Assembly (NCBI GenBank): GCA_017533915.1
Contig: JAFWHX010000016.1
Span: 1 to 64,000 of the forward strand
DNA length: 64,000 nucleotides
Source: Eubacterium sp.
GTDB lineage: Bacteria; Bacillota; Clostridia; Peptostreptococcales; Anaerovoracaceae
Direction of reading: 5' to 3'
The translations under genes were made by a program, and so were the position numbers. Position 1 is the stretch's first letter. Every line of letters starts with the position of its first letter. The notes under the pieces are model-generated. The model saw only the letters and a list, made by a program, of their open reading frames with translations, was not told the DNA's origin and searched no databases. Positions 25,811 to 35,947 of the stretch are shown piece by piece.

Positions 25811-28800
25811 CTATGCTGTTGCATATGCTTTGGATGATCTGCCGTAATTGTACAGTCTCTGCGCCATCGGCCCGAATGTGGCATGCTCGTCAGTCATGGT
25901 AACATATGTGTTGATGTTGTACGCGAACACCTGTCCCGTTGCCTGGCCATCCACACTGAACGATGTCTCTATACGGTCTCCAAACGCATCAGCTGCGATA
26001 TCGGTTACCTCGACATAATACTTATTTGCAGTACCTGTCGTCTTGATCTCGCGTTCTTCTCCGCCCGCCGTTACTGTCAGGCCGTCGATACCGTTCGGCG
26101 CCATGAAGAACAGCTTGAGCCTCGCTGAGTTGTCCAGCATCACGCTCGCGCTGTACCAGTAATGGTTATCATCTTTTGTCCCTGTGAGCAGCGGCGATAT
26201 CACGCCCTCATCTGCTGTCGGCCTTACATATTCTGTCGCCAGAGCTTTCTCTTCATCGGTAAGATCACTCGTCGCAAGTCTGTCGGTGTTATGGTCTTTA
26301 TAGTTCTGTGCTTCTGCTCCATAGAACAGCGTGTCCACCATAAGTATGCGTGTCTCTTCCTCTGTTGCCGTAGGTGGTAATGTGAGCTTATTCTGGTCTA
26401 ACAGTTCCAGCGTCTTCATGCAATACTTTTTAACGCTGTAGTTTTCAAGAGTATCTGTAAACTGTTCACCGTTAACAGCATATGTCATAACAGCATCAAA
26501 CTCATCGCCAATGTACTCAGGGCTGATATCCTGATACCGGAAAACATACCTTCCATCGCTCTGCAGCGTCCCAGGTATCTCTGTCCCTTCTCCATTCATC
26601 GTAACATTCATGGAGATGCTGCCCTCATCAGGTTCTTCCGCAAATGTAGCATACAGCTTCATTGTGATATCGTTCTCAAGAACAACATTGGCGCTCGTGA
26701 TCTGTCCCGGAGGTGTAGTAACGTTGATCTTAGTCAGACTGAGTATCTGCGTAAACATGCAGTCATCGTTCCCATATGCTGCGATAGTATACTCACCAGC
26801 TTTATCAAAGTTTAACGTGACCTTTCCTTCGTCATCTGTCACAGCACCATCTATCTCTGTAAGTGCACCAGTCTCAGGATCGACCATGAAGATCTGCGCG
26901 TCTTCAATCTCGTACGCATCATCAGATGCCATCATTTCATCAGCATCTCTGAACAGACTTGATTCCATCGCATAGAAGCCTTTCAGAGTAAGTGAAAGGT
27001 CTTCCCCCTGCAGCACTGAGAAGCTTCTACCCGGCACATCCTCTGAATCAGTGAACCAGTTGTAAGTGTCACCCAGATAATCATCCTCATAGAAGAAGAA
27101 CTCCACCAGATCGCCATCCTGGACTGCCTGTGTCCCTGCAGTGGTACCATAGTAATGACCATCATCAAGCATCGTACCGTCATTCGGGAAACAGTGATTG
27201 ACGAAGAATCCGCCATAATAATCATCCATATCGATACCAAACTGTTTTGTCGGGCTTCCGGAAGATGCTATCTCCAGATAGGTATCAGCTGTCTGAGTTG
27301 TGAATTCATCACCATATACAAGCTCATGAGCCGCAACCAGAACATCAAGTGCTGATACACCATCTACGGAATCTTCATATCCATAGTTCTCTGCAAGATC
27401 TCCTGCCACTTCATATCCGAACTTCGGAGCATGCAGGAATCCACCGCTCATCTGAGAAGTGAAATCCACTTCTACTGTAGGTGCAGGCTGTTTTACTTTC
27501 AATGTAATATCCGGCAGTTTCCCGAGCACTCCCTTACCAGCTGTACCTGTAGCCATTCCAGAAGCCGCACCAAAGCTCTTTGATCGGTGCCCTCCAGCAG
27601 CAGTCCCGGAAAAACCGGCCATAGCAACAGCCCCATGTGTGGCCGAATATGTCTTTCCGGTCCAATCATCTGGAATAGCGATCGTTGCCGTGACATCTAA
27701 ACTACTGAAATTGTACTGTCCATATCCATGTCCGCCGCCATTATTTGATTGTGCTAATCTCTGACCGTTTTCACCCATGTAGTAAATAGTAAATGAGTTA
27801 TTATAGCATCCCTGAAGCTTTTCCTGCGGGCTATTTACATTGTGGAATATCAGCTCTATAGAATCCCCTGGCTCATAGACTCTAGTCTCCCAGTCCTGGA
27901 TCTGATTATGAGAAGCATCTCTTGCAGTAACAGTAACTTTTCTTGCTGAAAGGACCTGATAGTTTGCTACTCCGTTCTTTTCCACCTTTACGATATGGCG
28001 TCCGGCTGTAAGTCCTGTCACGGTTACATTATTACCTTCTTTTATCACACCTTCAGTTGTGAAACCGCTGAAGCTGAGATCATGCTCGCCTACTGTACAG
28101 CGCGCGACCGAAACCGTCGAGCTGCCATCAGGCGTAAATGTATACTCTGCACCATCATCACCAAAGTAATAGAGCAGATCATGTTCAGCATCGATATTAT
28201 TTCCGGCTACTTTCCCTGCATGGCCTTCCGGGTGGTCAGTGTTTATTGTCATCCCCATACCAGGGGCGGTTCCACTCTGTCCAACAGTTACAACGATAAC
28301 TCCTGTACATTCTGGCCAGATTGCAGTAAAACGAGTAACATCCTGCCCGCCTGCGCCATAACCTGAAGCATAGCCCTGTTTATAGATCATTGCGTCATAT
28401 GTTACTTTTATTACCGCAAGCCCGGTTCCAGAGCTGCTTGCATTAATCGTGGCATATCCACTGTTGTGCGCATCTGGTTCAACTGTTACAAGGTCACTCG
28501 GATTCCCGTTTATATCGACAACTTCATAATGCACATCCGGAGCAGCGATCTTGGCATTGGTAAAGCCCTCTATCGCCTGCCAGTTACGGAACACGCTTAA
28601 TGTACGAGTACCGCCATTCGCCAGTGACAGATAGTTCTTTTCATTTATGTTAAGATAAACATCACCAAGGTCAAGGTAGTTGTACACAAAGTCATGGTAT
28701 ATGGTATCAGACTCCATGGTGCCATTCTTCGTAAGATCATCCATCGTAACTGTATAAGACTTCCCAGCAGTCATCGGCTGATAGTCCCAGTATGTTACGC

Positions 28801-29935
28801 CTTCAGGATGTTGTACTCTATAGAAAGTAGTCCCGCTGATCGGGTCGAAATAGTATGTTGATGTGCCATTGCCGTTATTTTTAGTACGAACCGGATCTTT
28901 CCATGAATAGACAAAATAATTGCCAAATGTGCCCGCTGTGACAGTCGATCCTGCAGGTGCCGTGACCACAGCATAGGACTCTGCAAACATTATACCTGTA
29001 ACTGTGATCGCGTGATGTTCATGGATATCTGAGATAGTATAAACACCATCACTGTCTGCAGTAATAACTACATCATTATCTTTGACAGCAAAACTCTCAG
29101 TCGCCTCATAGCCTTCATCGATCGACACTTTAAATTTGTAGTCGCTCCCTTCATCGACCGGTGAACTGTAGCCATCTTCAGGAGTGATAATAACACCGCC
29201 GGTCTGAGGCAATACAATGTCGTATTGATTTACTGTGTCCTGTGATACTACGTCCTCAACAGTGATCGTTTTTTCTTCTGTAATATCTGTAATAGTATAT
29301 ATGTCATTTACCGGTTCGATCACCGCTCCATTCACTTTAACAGCAAAATTGGAACCTTTCTTGAACCCGTCTGCTATGTTTACAGAAAAACTGTAATTAC
29401 CATGTTTTGTTACCGGCGATACGGATCCTGCTTCAGGCACTACCGTAAATCCCTGACCTGTAGGCAAGGTCACATCGTACGTGGCATCGTTGCCTGCGAC
29501 GACCAGATTGATCGTAAATTTTTGTGCAGACGCACCAATAGGCCTGTTAGGCGCTCCTGCACAGGCAACAACGTCCGTAGTAATAGTACCTTGTCCGCCA
29601 CTAAGCGTACATCTCGGAGTCCCCGATGTAATATAAAATCCAGATTTAGCAGAAACTGTAAAAGCAGCATTGATTACCTGATTTGCGGGTGTATCGGCTG
29701 CAAGCGTAACATCGATAGTAGTAGATGAAGAGTCATCAGGCACAACGCTGGCTACAGTTGCACCACTTAAAGTTATTTTGATACTATTAAAATACTGCTC
29801 ATTCCCCACCCCGTCATAGATCACATTATTCTCTAAGGCATGTGATTCAATGATCGATGCAGGCAGCATCATTGCTGTTACTAATAAAGCAAGAAACAGT
29901 ATCAGCAATCTTGATCTGATTTGATTAGTTTTCAT
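25811..29935 (-). CDS. Large secreted surface protein, paralogue 2, with DUF4430-like insert
   Basis: 1374 residues. Signal peptide at 1-34 (LLILFLALLVTAMMLPASII then ESHALE). The same N-terminal beta modules and the same middle region (DTIYHDFVYNYLDLGDVYL, TAGRHIVKVEKNGVANYQV) as paralogue 1. At about 830-1080 it differs: instead of cadherin-like repeats it has a segment with DGVSALDVLVAAHELVYG and VQDGDLVEFFFYEDDYLG that resembles DUF4430-type (transcobalamin C-terminal-like) domains in secreted Clostridial proteins. The final 300 residues match paralogue 1 with six substitutions by my reading. No covalent anchor motif. Controlled by riboswitch B and followed by micropeptide 2. The corrinoid-binding role is an inference from domain and control. 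Confidence 0.8.
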   Translation of the reverse strand: MKTNQIRSRLLILFLALLVTAMMLPASIIESHALENNVIYDGVGNEQYFNSIKITLSGATVASVVPDDSSSTTIDVTLAADTPANQVINAAFTVSAKSGFYITSGTPRCTLSGGQGTITTDVVACAGAPNRPIGASAQKFTINLVVAGNDATYDVTLPTGQGFTVVPEAGSVSPVTKHGNYSFSVNIADGFKKGSNFAVKVNGAVIEPVNDIYTITDITEEKTITVEDVVSQDTVNQYDIVLPQTGGVIITPEDGYSSPVDEGSDYKFKVSIDEGYEATESFAVKDNDVVITADSDGVYTISDIHEHHAITVTGIMFAESYAVVTAPAGSTVTAGTFGNYFVYSWKDPVRTKNNGNGTSTYYFDPISGTTFYRVQHPEGVTYWDYQPMTAGKSYTVTMDDLTKNGTMESDTIYHDFVYNYLDLGDVYLNINEKNYLSLANGGTRTLSVFRNWQAIEGFTNAKIAAPDVHYEVVDINGNPSDLVTVEPDAHNSGYATINASSSGTGLAVIKVTYDAMIYKQGYASGYGAGGQDVTRFTAIWPECTGVIVVTVGQSGTAPGMGMTINTDHPEGHAGKVAGNNIDAEHDLLYYFGDDGAEYTFTPDGSSTVSVARCTVGEHDLSFSGFTTEGVIKEGNNVTVTGLTAGRHIVKVEKNGVANYQVLSARKVTVTARDASHNQIQDWETRVYEPGDSIELIFHNVNSPQEKLQGCYNNSFTIYYMGENGQRLAQSNNGGGHGYGQYNFSSLDVTATIAIPDDWTGKTYSATHGAVAMAGFSGTAAGGHRSKSFGAASGMATGTAGKGVLGKLPDITLKVKQPAPTVEVDFTSQMSGGFLHAPKFGYEVAGDLAENYGYEDSVDGVSALDVLVAAHELVYGDEFTTQTADTYLEIASSGSPTKQFGIDMDDYYGGFFVNHCFPNDGTMLDDGHYYGTTAGTQAVQDGDLVEFFFYEDDYLGDTYNWFTDSEDVPGRSFSVLQGEDLSLTLKGFYAMESSLFRDADEMMASDDAYEIEDAQIFMVDPETGALTEIDGAVTDDEGKVTLNFDKAGEYTIAAYGNDDCMFTQILSLTKINVTTPPGQITSANVVLENDITMKLYATFAEEPDEGSISMNVTMNGEGTEIPGTLQSDGRYVFRYQDISPEYIGDEFDAVMTYAVNGEQFTDTLENYSVKKYCMKTLELLDQNKLTLPPTATEEETRILMVDTLFYGAEAQNYKDHNTDRLATSDLTDEEKALATEYVRPTADEGVISPLLTGTKDDNHYWYSASVMLDNSARLKLFFMAPNGIDGLTVTAGGEEREIKTTGTANKYYVEVTDIAADAFGDRIETSFSVDGQATGQVFAYNINTYVTMTDEHATFGPMAQRLYNYGRSSKAYATA

Positions 29936-30012
29936 CTTTCCTTTCCTTTCATCAATCCTACAACAACCAAAACGATCTATTTGAAACCCTCTTGTTCAGA
30001 TGAGAGTATAAG

Positions 30013-30039
30013 AAAAAGCGGCTGCCCAAGGCAGCCGCT
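30013..30039 (-). terminator. Expression-platform terminator of riboswitch B
   Basis: Minus strand AGCGGCTGCC, TTGG, GCAGCCGCT, TTTTT, 78 bases before the ATG of paralogue 2. Confidence 0.9.
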
Positions 30040-30293
30040 AATAGCGATCATTGATCAGATATCAGAAAAGATATCCGTCAGAAAGTGCAACCCCGTAGAG
30101 CTGTGTACCATCTATACAAAGCTCCCATTATGAGTATACCTTTCCAGGCGACAATGTGACTACCTCAGAGTACATCATCGGAGCAGCAGGCTCGTCTCCC
30201 GACTCGTCCGGCAGCCTATATTGATACAGGCTCCGGCTTTACGGTTGCTGAGACACAGCAGGGATTCTGACCCAATTCCGTTAGCCTCTCTCC
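30013..30293 (-). promoter_or_regulatory. Cobalamin riboswitch B (aptamer about 30153-30293)
   Basis: Nearly the same sequence as riboswitch A: GGGTCAGAATCCC, CAGCAACCGTAAAGCCGG, GAGTCGGGAGACGAGCC and the L13-like hairpin at 30156-30173. The downstream stem reads GATATC/GATATC where copy A has GATACC/GGTATC, a paired change that supports real RNA structure. From 30294 to 30426 I see only AT-rich DNA. Confidence 0.85.
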
Positions 30294-30426
30294 TTGTTTG
30301 TTATGATCTCTAAAACCCTTTAACCCATTAACAGGCTACACCCTCATATCGTATCTGTCAATACGAATAACCTATTGACCACTATTCATCTGTTTAAAAA
30401 TATCAATAAATATAACTAAACAATCA

Positions 30427-33400
30427 TTAACTGCATTTTGCTGTTTTGGCAGCTGTCCATTTGCCGTAATATGTCTTACCGGACAACTTTGTATATGTGC
30501 GCACTCTGAACTGATATTTCGCACCTTTTTTCATTGCCTTGGATCTTACTTCCAGAGTCGTCGTCTTTTTAAGCGACGACCATTTCTTTGCGCCCTTCAG
30601 CTTATACTGTACCTGATACCCGGTCGCGTACAGAGTCTTCTTCCATTTGACTGTGAACTTACGCTTAGCTGAAGTGATCTTAAGCCCCTTGACTTTGTAT
30701 TTTTTTGCAGCGGCCGGATTCTCGCCCGTCCTGTCGATAATGATAGTATAGGAAACTGTTTTGCTCTTCAGCCCTTGCGCCATAGCGTATGCTTTGAATG
30801 CAACCGCGGTCTTCTTTCCGGCCTTACCTGTGACGGCGACAGGATCCTCATATACCTTCGTCTTATCGCTTCCGCTCATAGTATAGAACACTGCCGCGCC
30901 TGGAGTAGCGCTTGACATGGTCACATACTGAGGCTCTTTATATTTTCCGGCAGAAGGCTTAAAAACAGGTTTGCTCACTTTCCCCTCCTGTACGGTCACT
31001 ACGACCGAAACGTCGCGGCTGCTTCCATCCGGATCTATACTGTCCGGGAGAGTTACTTTACCCTCAGCGCCGAACGCGACAGGGCAAAGATCCGAAGGAT
31101 CGTACCTGGTGATTATTACGTCTTCATCCCAGAATACGGACTCAGCACCGAGCGACATGGTCCTGCCGTCTGTAGACTTCGCCATAACTGTAAGTGAGGA
31201 TAACCTGTCTCTTATCTCTTCCACCGATATTCCATTAGGAAGATCGGTTATACTATCCGAAGATACGGTAAGCCCTGTCCCGTCTGACGTATCGAGGACG
31301 AACCTTCCGGCGGGATCTTCCGGCTCCCCTGTAAGATCGATCGTATACAGATAATCCATGACCTCACTCTTTGCTCCGATCGAATTGAAAGCAGCTGCTC
31401 TGATAAGATACTGCTTCACCTCACCTTCTTCGCCAAGAACTATCGGCGACTCATAAAGAGTGCTTTCCTCAGTCGGTATCTCTACTGCCTCTTCGTTAGG
31501 ATCGCCGATGTTATAGTACACCTTTGCTCCTGGCGTGCTCGAAGTAAGTACTATATTTCTCTTCTTGAGATATGTGCCGTTTTCGATATTTGCCAGCGGT
31601 CTTGCACATAGCGGCTTAACGACTGATACAGACACCGGCCTCTCCTGTGCTCCGTATCTTGCCCAGATCGAGATCGGATTGTCTGACGCAACTTCTGAAC
31701 CCTGCGCAGCGATCATTCCGGTCGAGTCGACAGTCACTTTAGACGGCCTGCTGCTCGTCCATACACAATCGGCAGTTACGTCCTTACCGCCGTATGTCGC
31801 TTTAGCCTGTCTGGTCTTGTTGCCGCCCTCAGTATAGAGCTCACATGTCGCAGGCTCAACATACAACGGCTCCTTGCCTATATCCAGATTCCTTTCTGTA
31901 CGGACAAGTTCTATGTCATATGATTTCACTACTTTGCCGCTTGCAGATGTCACTTCTACCCTGACTTCAGCGGATATCTGCCCTTTGATCCAGTATACCG
32001 GATATCTGAGATTGCCGTTCATCCCCTTGTCAGGAAGCGTTCCATCAGGATTGGTGTAGACCAGGTCATTTCCAACATGATCCACCGGCCATACCTTTAT
32101 CGTTGATCTGCTGTCGCTCTTTGTGATCCAGACATTAATAAATTCTTTGCTTCCATCATATCGCCTGCTGACATACTTGACTGTGTCCGGGCTGAATTCA
32201 GGGTCCATACCAAGCCCTTCACTTCCCGAAGGTGGTGTATTGGTGTCAGTAATGATTATTCCCTTGAGATTTGCGTCATTTGACGACGTCTTCATATTAA
32301 GAGTATATGTCCTTGTATAGTTTTCTTTACCGACAGTCTTCTTTACCACAACTGTAGTTGCAGCAGACTCTTCAGTCACAGGAACTGCCACCTTGCCGCC
32401 CTTATACTCTTTCCCGTTGATATACGCAGTCATTCCTTCCGGAACATCAAGCTCGAAGTTCACCGACTGGGCATCATTTGGAGCGATAAGTGTATATTTC
32501 AGCGTCCCCTGTCTGAAGTCGATGTTCCATTCTACTTCATCATCACCCGCTGTGACTTTGATATCATTCAGCCATGCTTTGTTGTTAGCGACCGCCATCA
32601 TATAGCCACTGTCATTTTTGATATAAAGTGTCCCCTCTTTATCTACGGCTATAGGGCTGATGCAGTACTGCTCCATTTCAGATTCAGGACGGAACAGAAG
32701 CTCTGCTTCTTTATGATTGCTTTGATTTGCTGACGGTGTGTCTTCAAGGTAATATATGCCGCCCGGAAATGCATTGAATGTGAAGTACAATCTCACGACA
32801 CCAGACTTTTCAGAGTATGTAGAGAGCACCGGCGCAGCCTGCGGGTATCCGGCTATGTCAACGCAGTAGCGGAACGAGCCGGTACCATCCTTCATGACTT
32901 TGATCCTGCGCTTGCCAACGATCTTCTCGTCGTATATCGCCTGGCCGGTCAGCTTCTCATCGTCACTGAAAACGCAGAATTTGTGACCGCCATCCGCATT
33001 GAACTGTCCTGCCATACCACATACGCCGACATATATCCTGCCGTTATGTACCACTGGAGATGCAGTCATCAAAGCACCAGTATCGAATGAAGACAGATCG
33101 CTGAACTTTCCGTCAGAGCCAAGCTTTACTTTGTGAAGGACACCGCCTTTAGATGTAAAGTAGATATAGCCGTTATGATGTACTACTGTACTCCTGATAT
33201 CGCCTTTACAACCGTCGATCTTGTCAATGATCTCTCCGGTCTTTTTATCACACGAATAAAGAATAGAAGTACTTGTATACGTTGCATCTCCGGCCGCTCC
33301 AAACGTGTTGTTCTGGCCGTCGTCTGAACCGAACACCACATATCTGTCGTTCACATAGCAGCCTGCCCAGTAGAATCCATGAGGGATATCCCCTTCTTTC

Positions 33401-34467
33401 CATTCTATGTTCAATACGTCAAAATACTCTGAAGTATTTACATCTGTATCCAGCAAAGCACCTACTGTTGGTACATCAAGCCCGGAAATTACAGACGCGC
33501 CCTTCTGTGCGCTGCCCTGCTGAGTAAAATGTCCCTGGTAATAATCGAATCCTGCCCTGACAACGGCCTGGCCGGATCCGTCGTCACTGTACTCGATATC
33601 TGCAGAAAGGCCGTTCACTGTGCACGGAACAGCAGTGGACTCAGTCGTTCCCGCAGGCAAGAGCTTCTTCCCGGTGCTGTCGCAGATCCAGCACTTCCCG
33701 AATCTATCGCATTCGAACTTGTAGCCCGATTTCGGCTTTACCGTGATGAGTGCTGTGTACTTGTAATAATTCTCAGGAGCATCAAAGCCCACAGGCACCT
33801 GGAAGGTATCAAGCTCTTCAGCTTTTGTAACTGTCCTGAGCTCTGAAGGCCGTAATGTCCATATAGTTTTCCCGGTCTTCGCGTCAAGGCAGAAATATGC
33901 TCCGTCAGCAGTCTCTTTGGTCCAGATCCCTGTATATACACGCCCATCACTATATGTAATCGGGCTCAAAGCCTGTGAACCGGGATAGGCCTTGCTGATC
34001 CATTTCAGTTGGAGTGTGCCTGGATCTATACACTGCACACGGCCTCTCAGCAGCGGAAGATAAAGAGCGTCTTCCTTAGAAGAATATGTCATCGGATGCA
34101 TGGCATAGCTGACGTCGATCTCCATCTTCTCGCTTTCAGCCAGGATCTCTCCTGTTTCTTTGGACAGCTTATATACTTTCTCTCTTGACGCTGTATAGAT
34201 GTATCCATCGATGATCAGCGGCGGAGTGAATGAGGTCGTATAGCCCGAGACCAGCTGCCGTCCCCATTTCAGTGCGGTATCGTTATATGACTCAGGAGTG
34301 CTCCGGTCGGTCACTCCATTATTGTCCACACTATTCTGATAGCTCCCCCATTCGACATCCCTTGCCGCATAGACACTATCTGTCTGCACCAAAAAGAGCA
34401 TGCTCGCAAAGATGACAGTGAAAAGAATTACTGCACACGTTATGCTCTTGTTTATGATCCTGCTCAT
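30427..34467 (-). CDS. Secreted PQQ-propeller / Ig-like / chitobiase-like / Fn3 protein
   Basis: 1346 residues from the ATG at 34467, chosen for AGAGGGAG upstream and because it begins a good signal peptide (ITCAVILFTVIFASMLFLV, then YAARDVEWG). Order: PQQ-like beta-propeller blades (about 40-600; YTASREKVYKLSKETGEIL and IWTLRP), a cadherin-like beta-sandwich (about 690-860; NMKTSSNDANLKGIIIT), a Big-2-like segment (VWTSSRPSKVTVDSTGMIAA), two chitobiase C-terminal-like modules (STPGAKVYYNIGD and ATPGAAVFYTMSG), and a C-terminal Fn3 domain (about 1250-1346). Extracellular, probably a binding scaffold. No catalytic residues seen. Last gene of the operon behind riboswitch C; 133 bases after the DUF4430 gene, with a direct repeat between. 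Confidence 0.82.
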   Translation of the reverse strand: MSRIINKSITCAVILFTVIFASMLFLVQTDSVYAARDVEWGSYQNSVDNNGVTDRSTPESYNDTALKWGRQLVSGYTTSFTPPLIIDGYIYTASREKVYKLSKETGEILAESEKMEIDVSYAMHPMTYSSKEDALYLPLLRGRVQCIDPGTLQLKWISKAYPGSQALSPITYSDGRVYTGIWTKETADGAYFCLDAKTGKTIWTLRPSELRTVTKAEELDTFQVPVGFDAPENYYKYTALITVKPKSGYKFECDRFGKCWICDSTGKKLLPAGTTESTAVPCTVNGLSADIEYSDDGSGQAVVRAGFDYYQGHFTQQGSAQKGASVISGLDVPTVGALLDTDVNTSEYFDVLNIEWKEGDIPHGFYWAGCYVNDRYVVFGSDDGQNNTFGAAGDATYTSTSILYSCDKKTGEIIDKIDGCKGDIRSTVVHHNGYIYFTSKGGVLHKVKLGSDGKFSDLSSFDTGALMTASPVVHNGRIYVGVCGMAGQFNADGGHKFCVFSDDEKLTGQAIYDEKIVGKRRIKVMKDGTGSFRYCVDIAGYPQAAPVLSTYSEKSGVVRLYFTFNAFPGGIYYLEDTPSANQSNHKEAELLFRPESEMEQYCISPIAVDKEGTLYIKNDSGYMMAVANNKAWLNDIKVTAGDDEVEWNIDFRQGTLKYTLIAPNDAQSVNFELDVPEGMTAYINGKEYKGGKVAVPVTEESAATTVVVKKTVGKENYTRTYTLNMKTSSNDANLKGIIITDTNTPPSGSEGLGMDPEFSPDTVKYVSRRYDGSKEFINVWITKSDSRSTIKVWPVDHVGNDLVYTNPDGTLPDKGMNGNLRYPVYWIKGQISAEVRVEVTSASGKVVKSYDIELVRTERNLDIGKEPLYVEPATCELYTEGGNKTRQAKATYGGKDVTADCVWTSSRPSKVTVDSTGMIAAQGSEVASDNPISIWARYGAQERPVSVSVVKPLCARPLANIENGTYLKKRNIVLTSSTPGAKVYYNIGDPNEEAVEIPTEESTLYESPIVLGEEGEVKQYLIRAAAFNSIGAKSEVMDYLYTIDLTGEPEDPAGRFVLDTSDGTGLTVSSDSITDLPNGISVEEIRDRLSSLTVMAKSTDGRTMSLGAESVFWDEDVIITRYDPSDLCPVAFGAEGKVTLPDSIDPDGSSRDVSVVVTVQEGKVSKPVFKPSAGKYKEPQYVTMSSATPGAAVFYTMSGSDKTKVYEDPVAVTGKAGKKTAVAFKAYAMAQGLKSKTVSYTIIIDRTGENPAAAKKYKVKGLKITSAKRKFTVKWKKTLYATGYQVQYKLKGAKKWSSLKKTTTLEVRSKAMKKGAKYQFRVRTYTKLSGKTYYGKWTAAKTAKCS

Positions 34468-34484
34468 TACTGCTCCCTCTTTCG

Positions 34485-34580
34485 ACACATTCTGCCTGCT
34501 GCGGGCTGTTAATTTACTGTCCGCAGCTTTCAACACATTCTGCCTGCTGCAGGCTGTCCTTTTACTGCCCGCAGCTTTCA
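34485..34580. repeat. Direct repeat, 48 bp, two copies, in front of the PQQ-propeller gene
   Basis: ACACATTCTGCCTGCTGC begins at 34485 and 34533, followed in both by an inverted GGCTG/CAGCC-type stem and CCGCAGCTTTCAA. Each unit can form a small hairpin. It lies in the leader between the DUF4430 gene and the PQQ gene. Confidence 0.75.
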
Positions 34581-34600
34581 ATGTTCAGAAACTGATCTCT

Positions 34601-35893
34601 TCAGTCAGTCTCAAATAAGATAAACTCGAGTTCTATTTCATCTCCATCATCAGGTATATATGCACCTATGCCCACATTCGGCATAGAGCCGTTTACCCTG
34701 TATATCCATCCCGATCTGTTCGAGAAATCTTTCTCGAACAGCCTGTCCTCCCAGCCTTTCGGCCAGTCTTCACGGTCATAGATCGTTATCCTTCGCTCTT
34801 CCGCCTCTTCAAGCAATTCTTCAGGAATCTCTGTTCCGGCTGCTATGCCCGGCCTGCTGATCCCCTGAAGATACGAATCAGTCATCGTCGAAGATATGCC
34901 GGCTTTCTTGAAAGCATCTCTCAGGATATCAGCTGTCGGCTCCTCTTCAAATATCTTTACTGATATATTGCTCTCTATCACATCCAATCCAAGAGACGGA
35001 GCTATTATGCTGACATATACCGTGCCTATCGGTTTTGCTTCCTGTTTGGTATCACAGTTGACACGTCTGGTGATCGTCCTCTTATTGCCCTTTCTGTCAA
35101 CTGCAGTGATCTTCACGGTATTCTTGCCGTCTTTAACAGCCGGCCGGAAATTCGTCTTTTTCCCTGAAGTCCCGGTACTCGTCAGCTCCTCGCCGTTAAG
35201 ATATACGGTAAATCTGCCTTCGCCGTTGGAAAACACTGGAATATTCTGTTTCTTGTAATCTGTAGCCGTGACCCAGAAGCTGATCGTTTCGCCTTTGGTA
35301 CTTACACCGTCTCTCAGACTTGTTTTTATAGTAGGAAGGACGTCTCTGTCTTTTTGTTTCTTTTTATAGTAGTCTTCCTCATCATCGTCATCCGGATCTG
35401 TTTCCGAAGGTTTTGATGGATCAGCCGGTTTTGTAGGTTTAGGATCCTGCCTGCGGGGCTCAGGCGTTCTCTGTGGTTCGTTCTCAGGTTCAGGCTCTGC
35501 CGCCTTTTTCGGTTCACCTGCTTTTTTGCTGCTCTCCCCTGTATTTCCGCCGCCCTTACCGCTTTCCTGCTTTACCTCGGACTGTCCTCGCGTCTCATCC
35601 AGTCTTTTCTGAGTCGCAGTCTGCTGATGACTTGCTCTTTTTTCTGCCAGTATCCTGCTTCGCTCTTTCTCTTCCTCCTCATGGGCGTTCTTTGTATCTT
35701 CGTCAATGGCATAATTAGAACCACTAAGGAACACTTGCGATCTCTCGCTGTTAAGACCGCTGATCGCTTCTTCCGGGCTATATGGTCCGTCTGAATTCAG
35801 TGTCCCATGTACCCAGAGTACGAAAACAAGCATCAGCAAAACTGATGCTATTCTATAGTATAGTTTTCGTCTTTCCCGCGTCATGTTACCCAT
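34601..35893 (-). CDS. Membrane-anchored protein with DUF4430 (transcobalamin C-terminal-like) domain
   Basis: 430 residues. One N-terminal membrane helix (about 11-28; IASVLLMLVFVLWVHGTL) acts as anchor or uncleaved signal. Residues 50-195 are a Pro/Glu/Lys/Asp-rich, likely disordered stalk. Residues 195-295 form an Ig-like beta domain (KDGKNTVKITAVDRKGNKR). Residues 300-430 are a DUF4430 domain: PTADILRDAFKKAGIS, then the key NRSGWIYRVNGSMPNVGIGA and DDGDEIELEFILFE. In animals this fold is the small domain of intrinsic factor and transcobalamin; in bacteria it occurs in secreted proteins. With the upstream cobalamin riboswitch, a corrinoid-binding role is attractive but inferred. The ribosome site is weak, and a second ATG three codons on is possible. 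Confidence 0.82.
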   Translation of the reverse strand: MGNMTRERRKLYYRIASVLLMLVFVLWVHGTLNSDGPYSPEEAISGLNSERSQVFLSGSNYAIDEDTKNAHEEEEKERSRILAEKRASHQQTATQKRLDETRGQSEVKQESGKGGGNTGESSKKAGEPKKAAEPEPENEPQRTPEPRRQDPKPTKPADPSKPSETDPDDDDEEDYYKKKQKDRDVLPTIKTSLRDGVSTKGETISFWVTATDYKKQNIPVFSNGEGRFTVYLNGEELTSTGTSGKKTNFRPAVKDGKNTVKITAVDRKGNKRTITRRVNCDTKQEAKPIGTVYVSIIAPSLGLDVIESNISVKIFEEEPTADILRDAFKKAGISSTMTDSYLQGISRPGIAAGTEIPEELLEEAEERRITIYDREDWPKGWEDRLFEKDFSNRSGWIYRVNGSMPNVGIGAYIPDDGDEIELEFILFETD

Positions 35894-35917
35894 ATCTCTA
35901 TTCTAACGCAGTCAGAA

Positions 35918-35939
35918 CTACAGCAACGTTATGCTGTAG
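35918..35939. repeat. Hairpin between HNH-repeat gene and DUF4430 gene
   Basis: CTACAGCA and TGCTGTAG pair perfectly over eight bases around a six-base loop. No T-run, so likely an mRNA stability or processing element inside the operon. Confidence 0.5.
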
Positions 35940-35947
35940 GAATTAAA

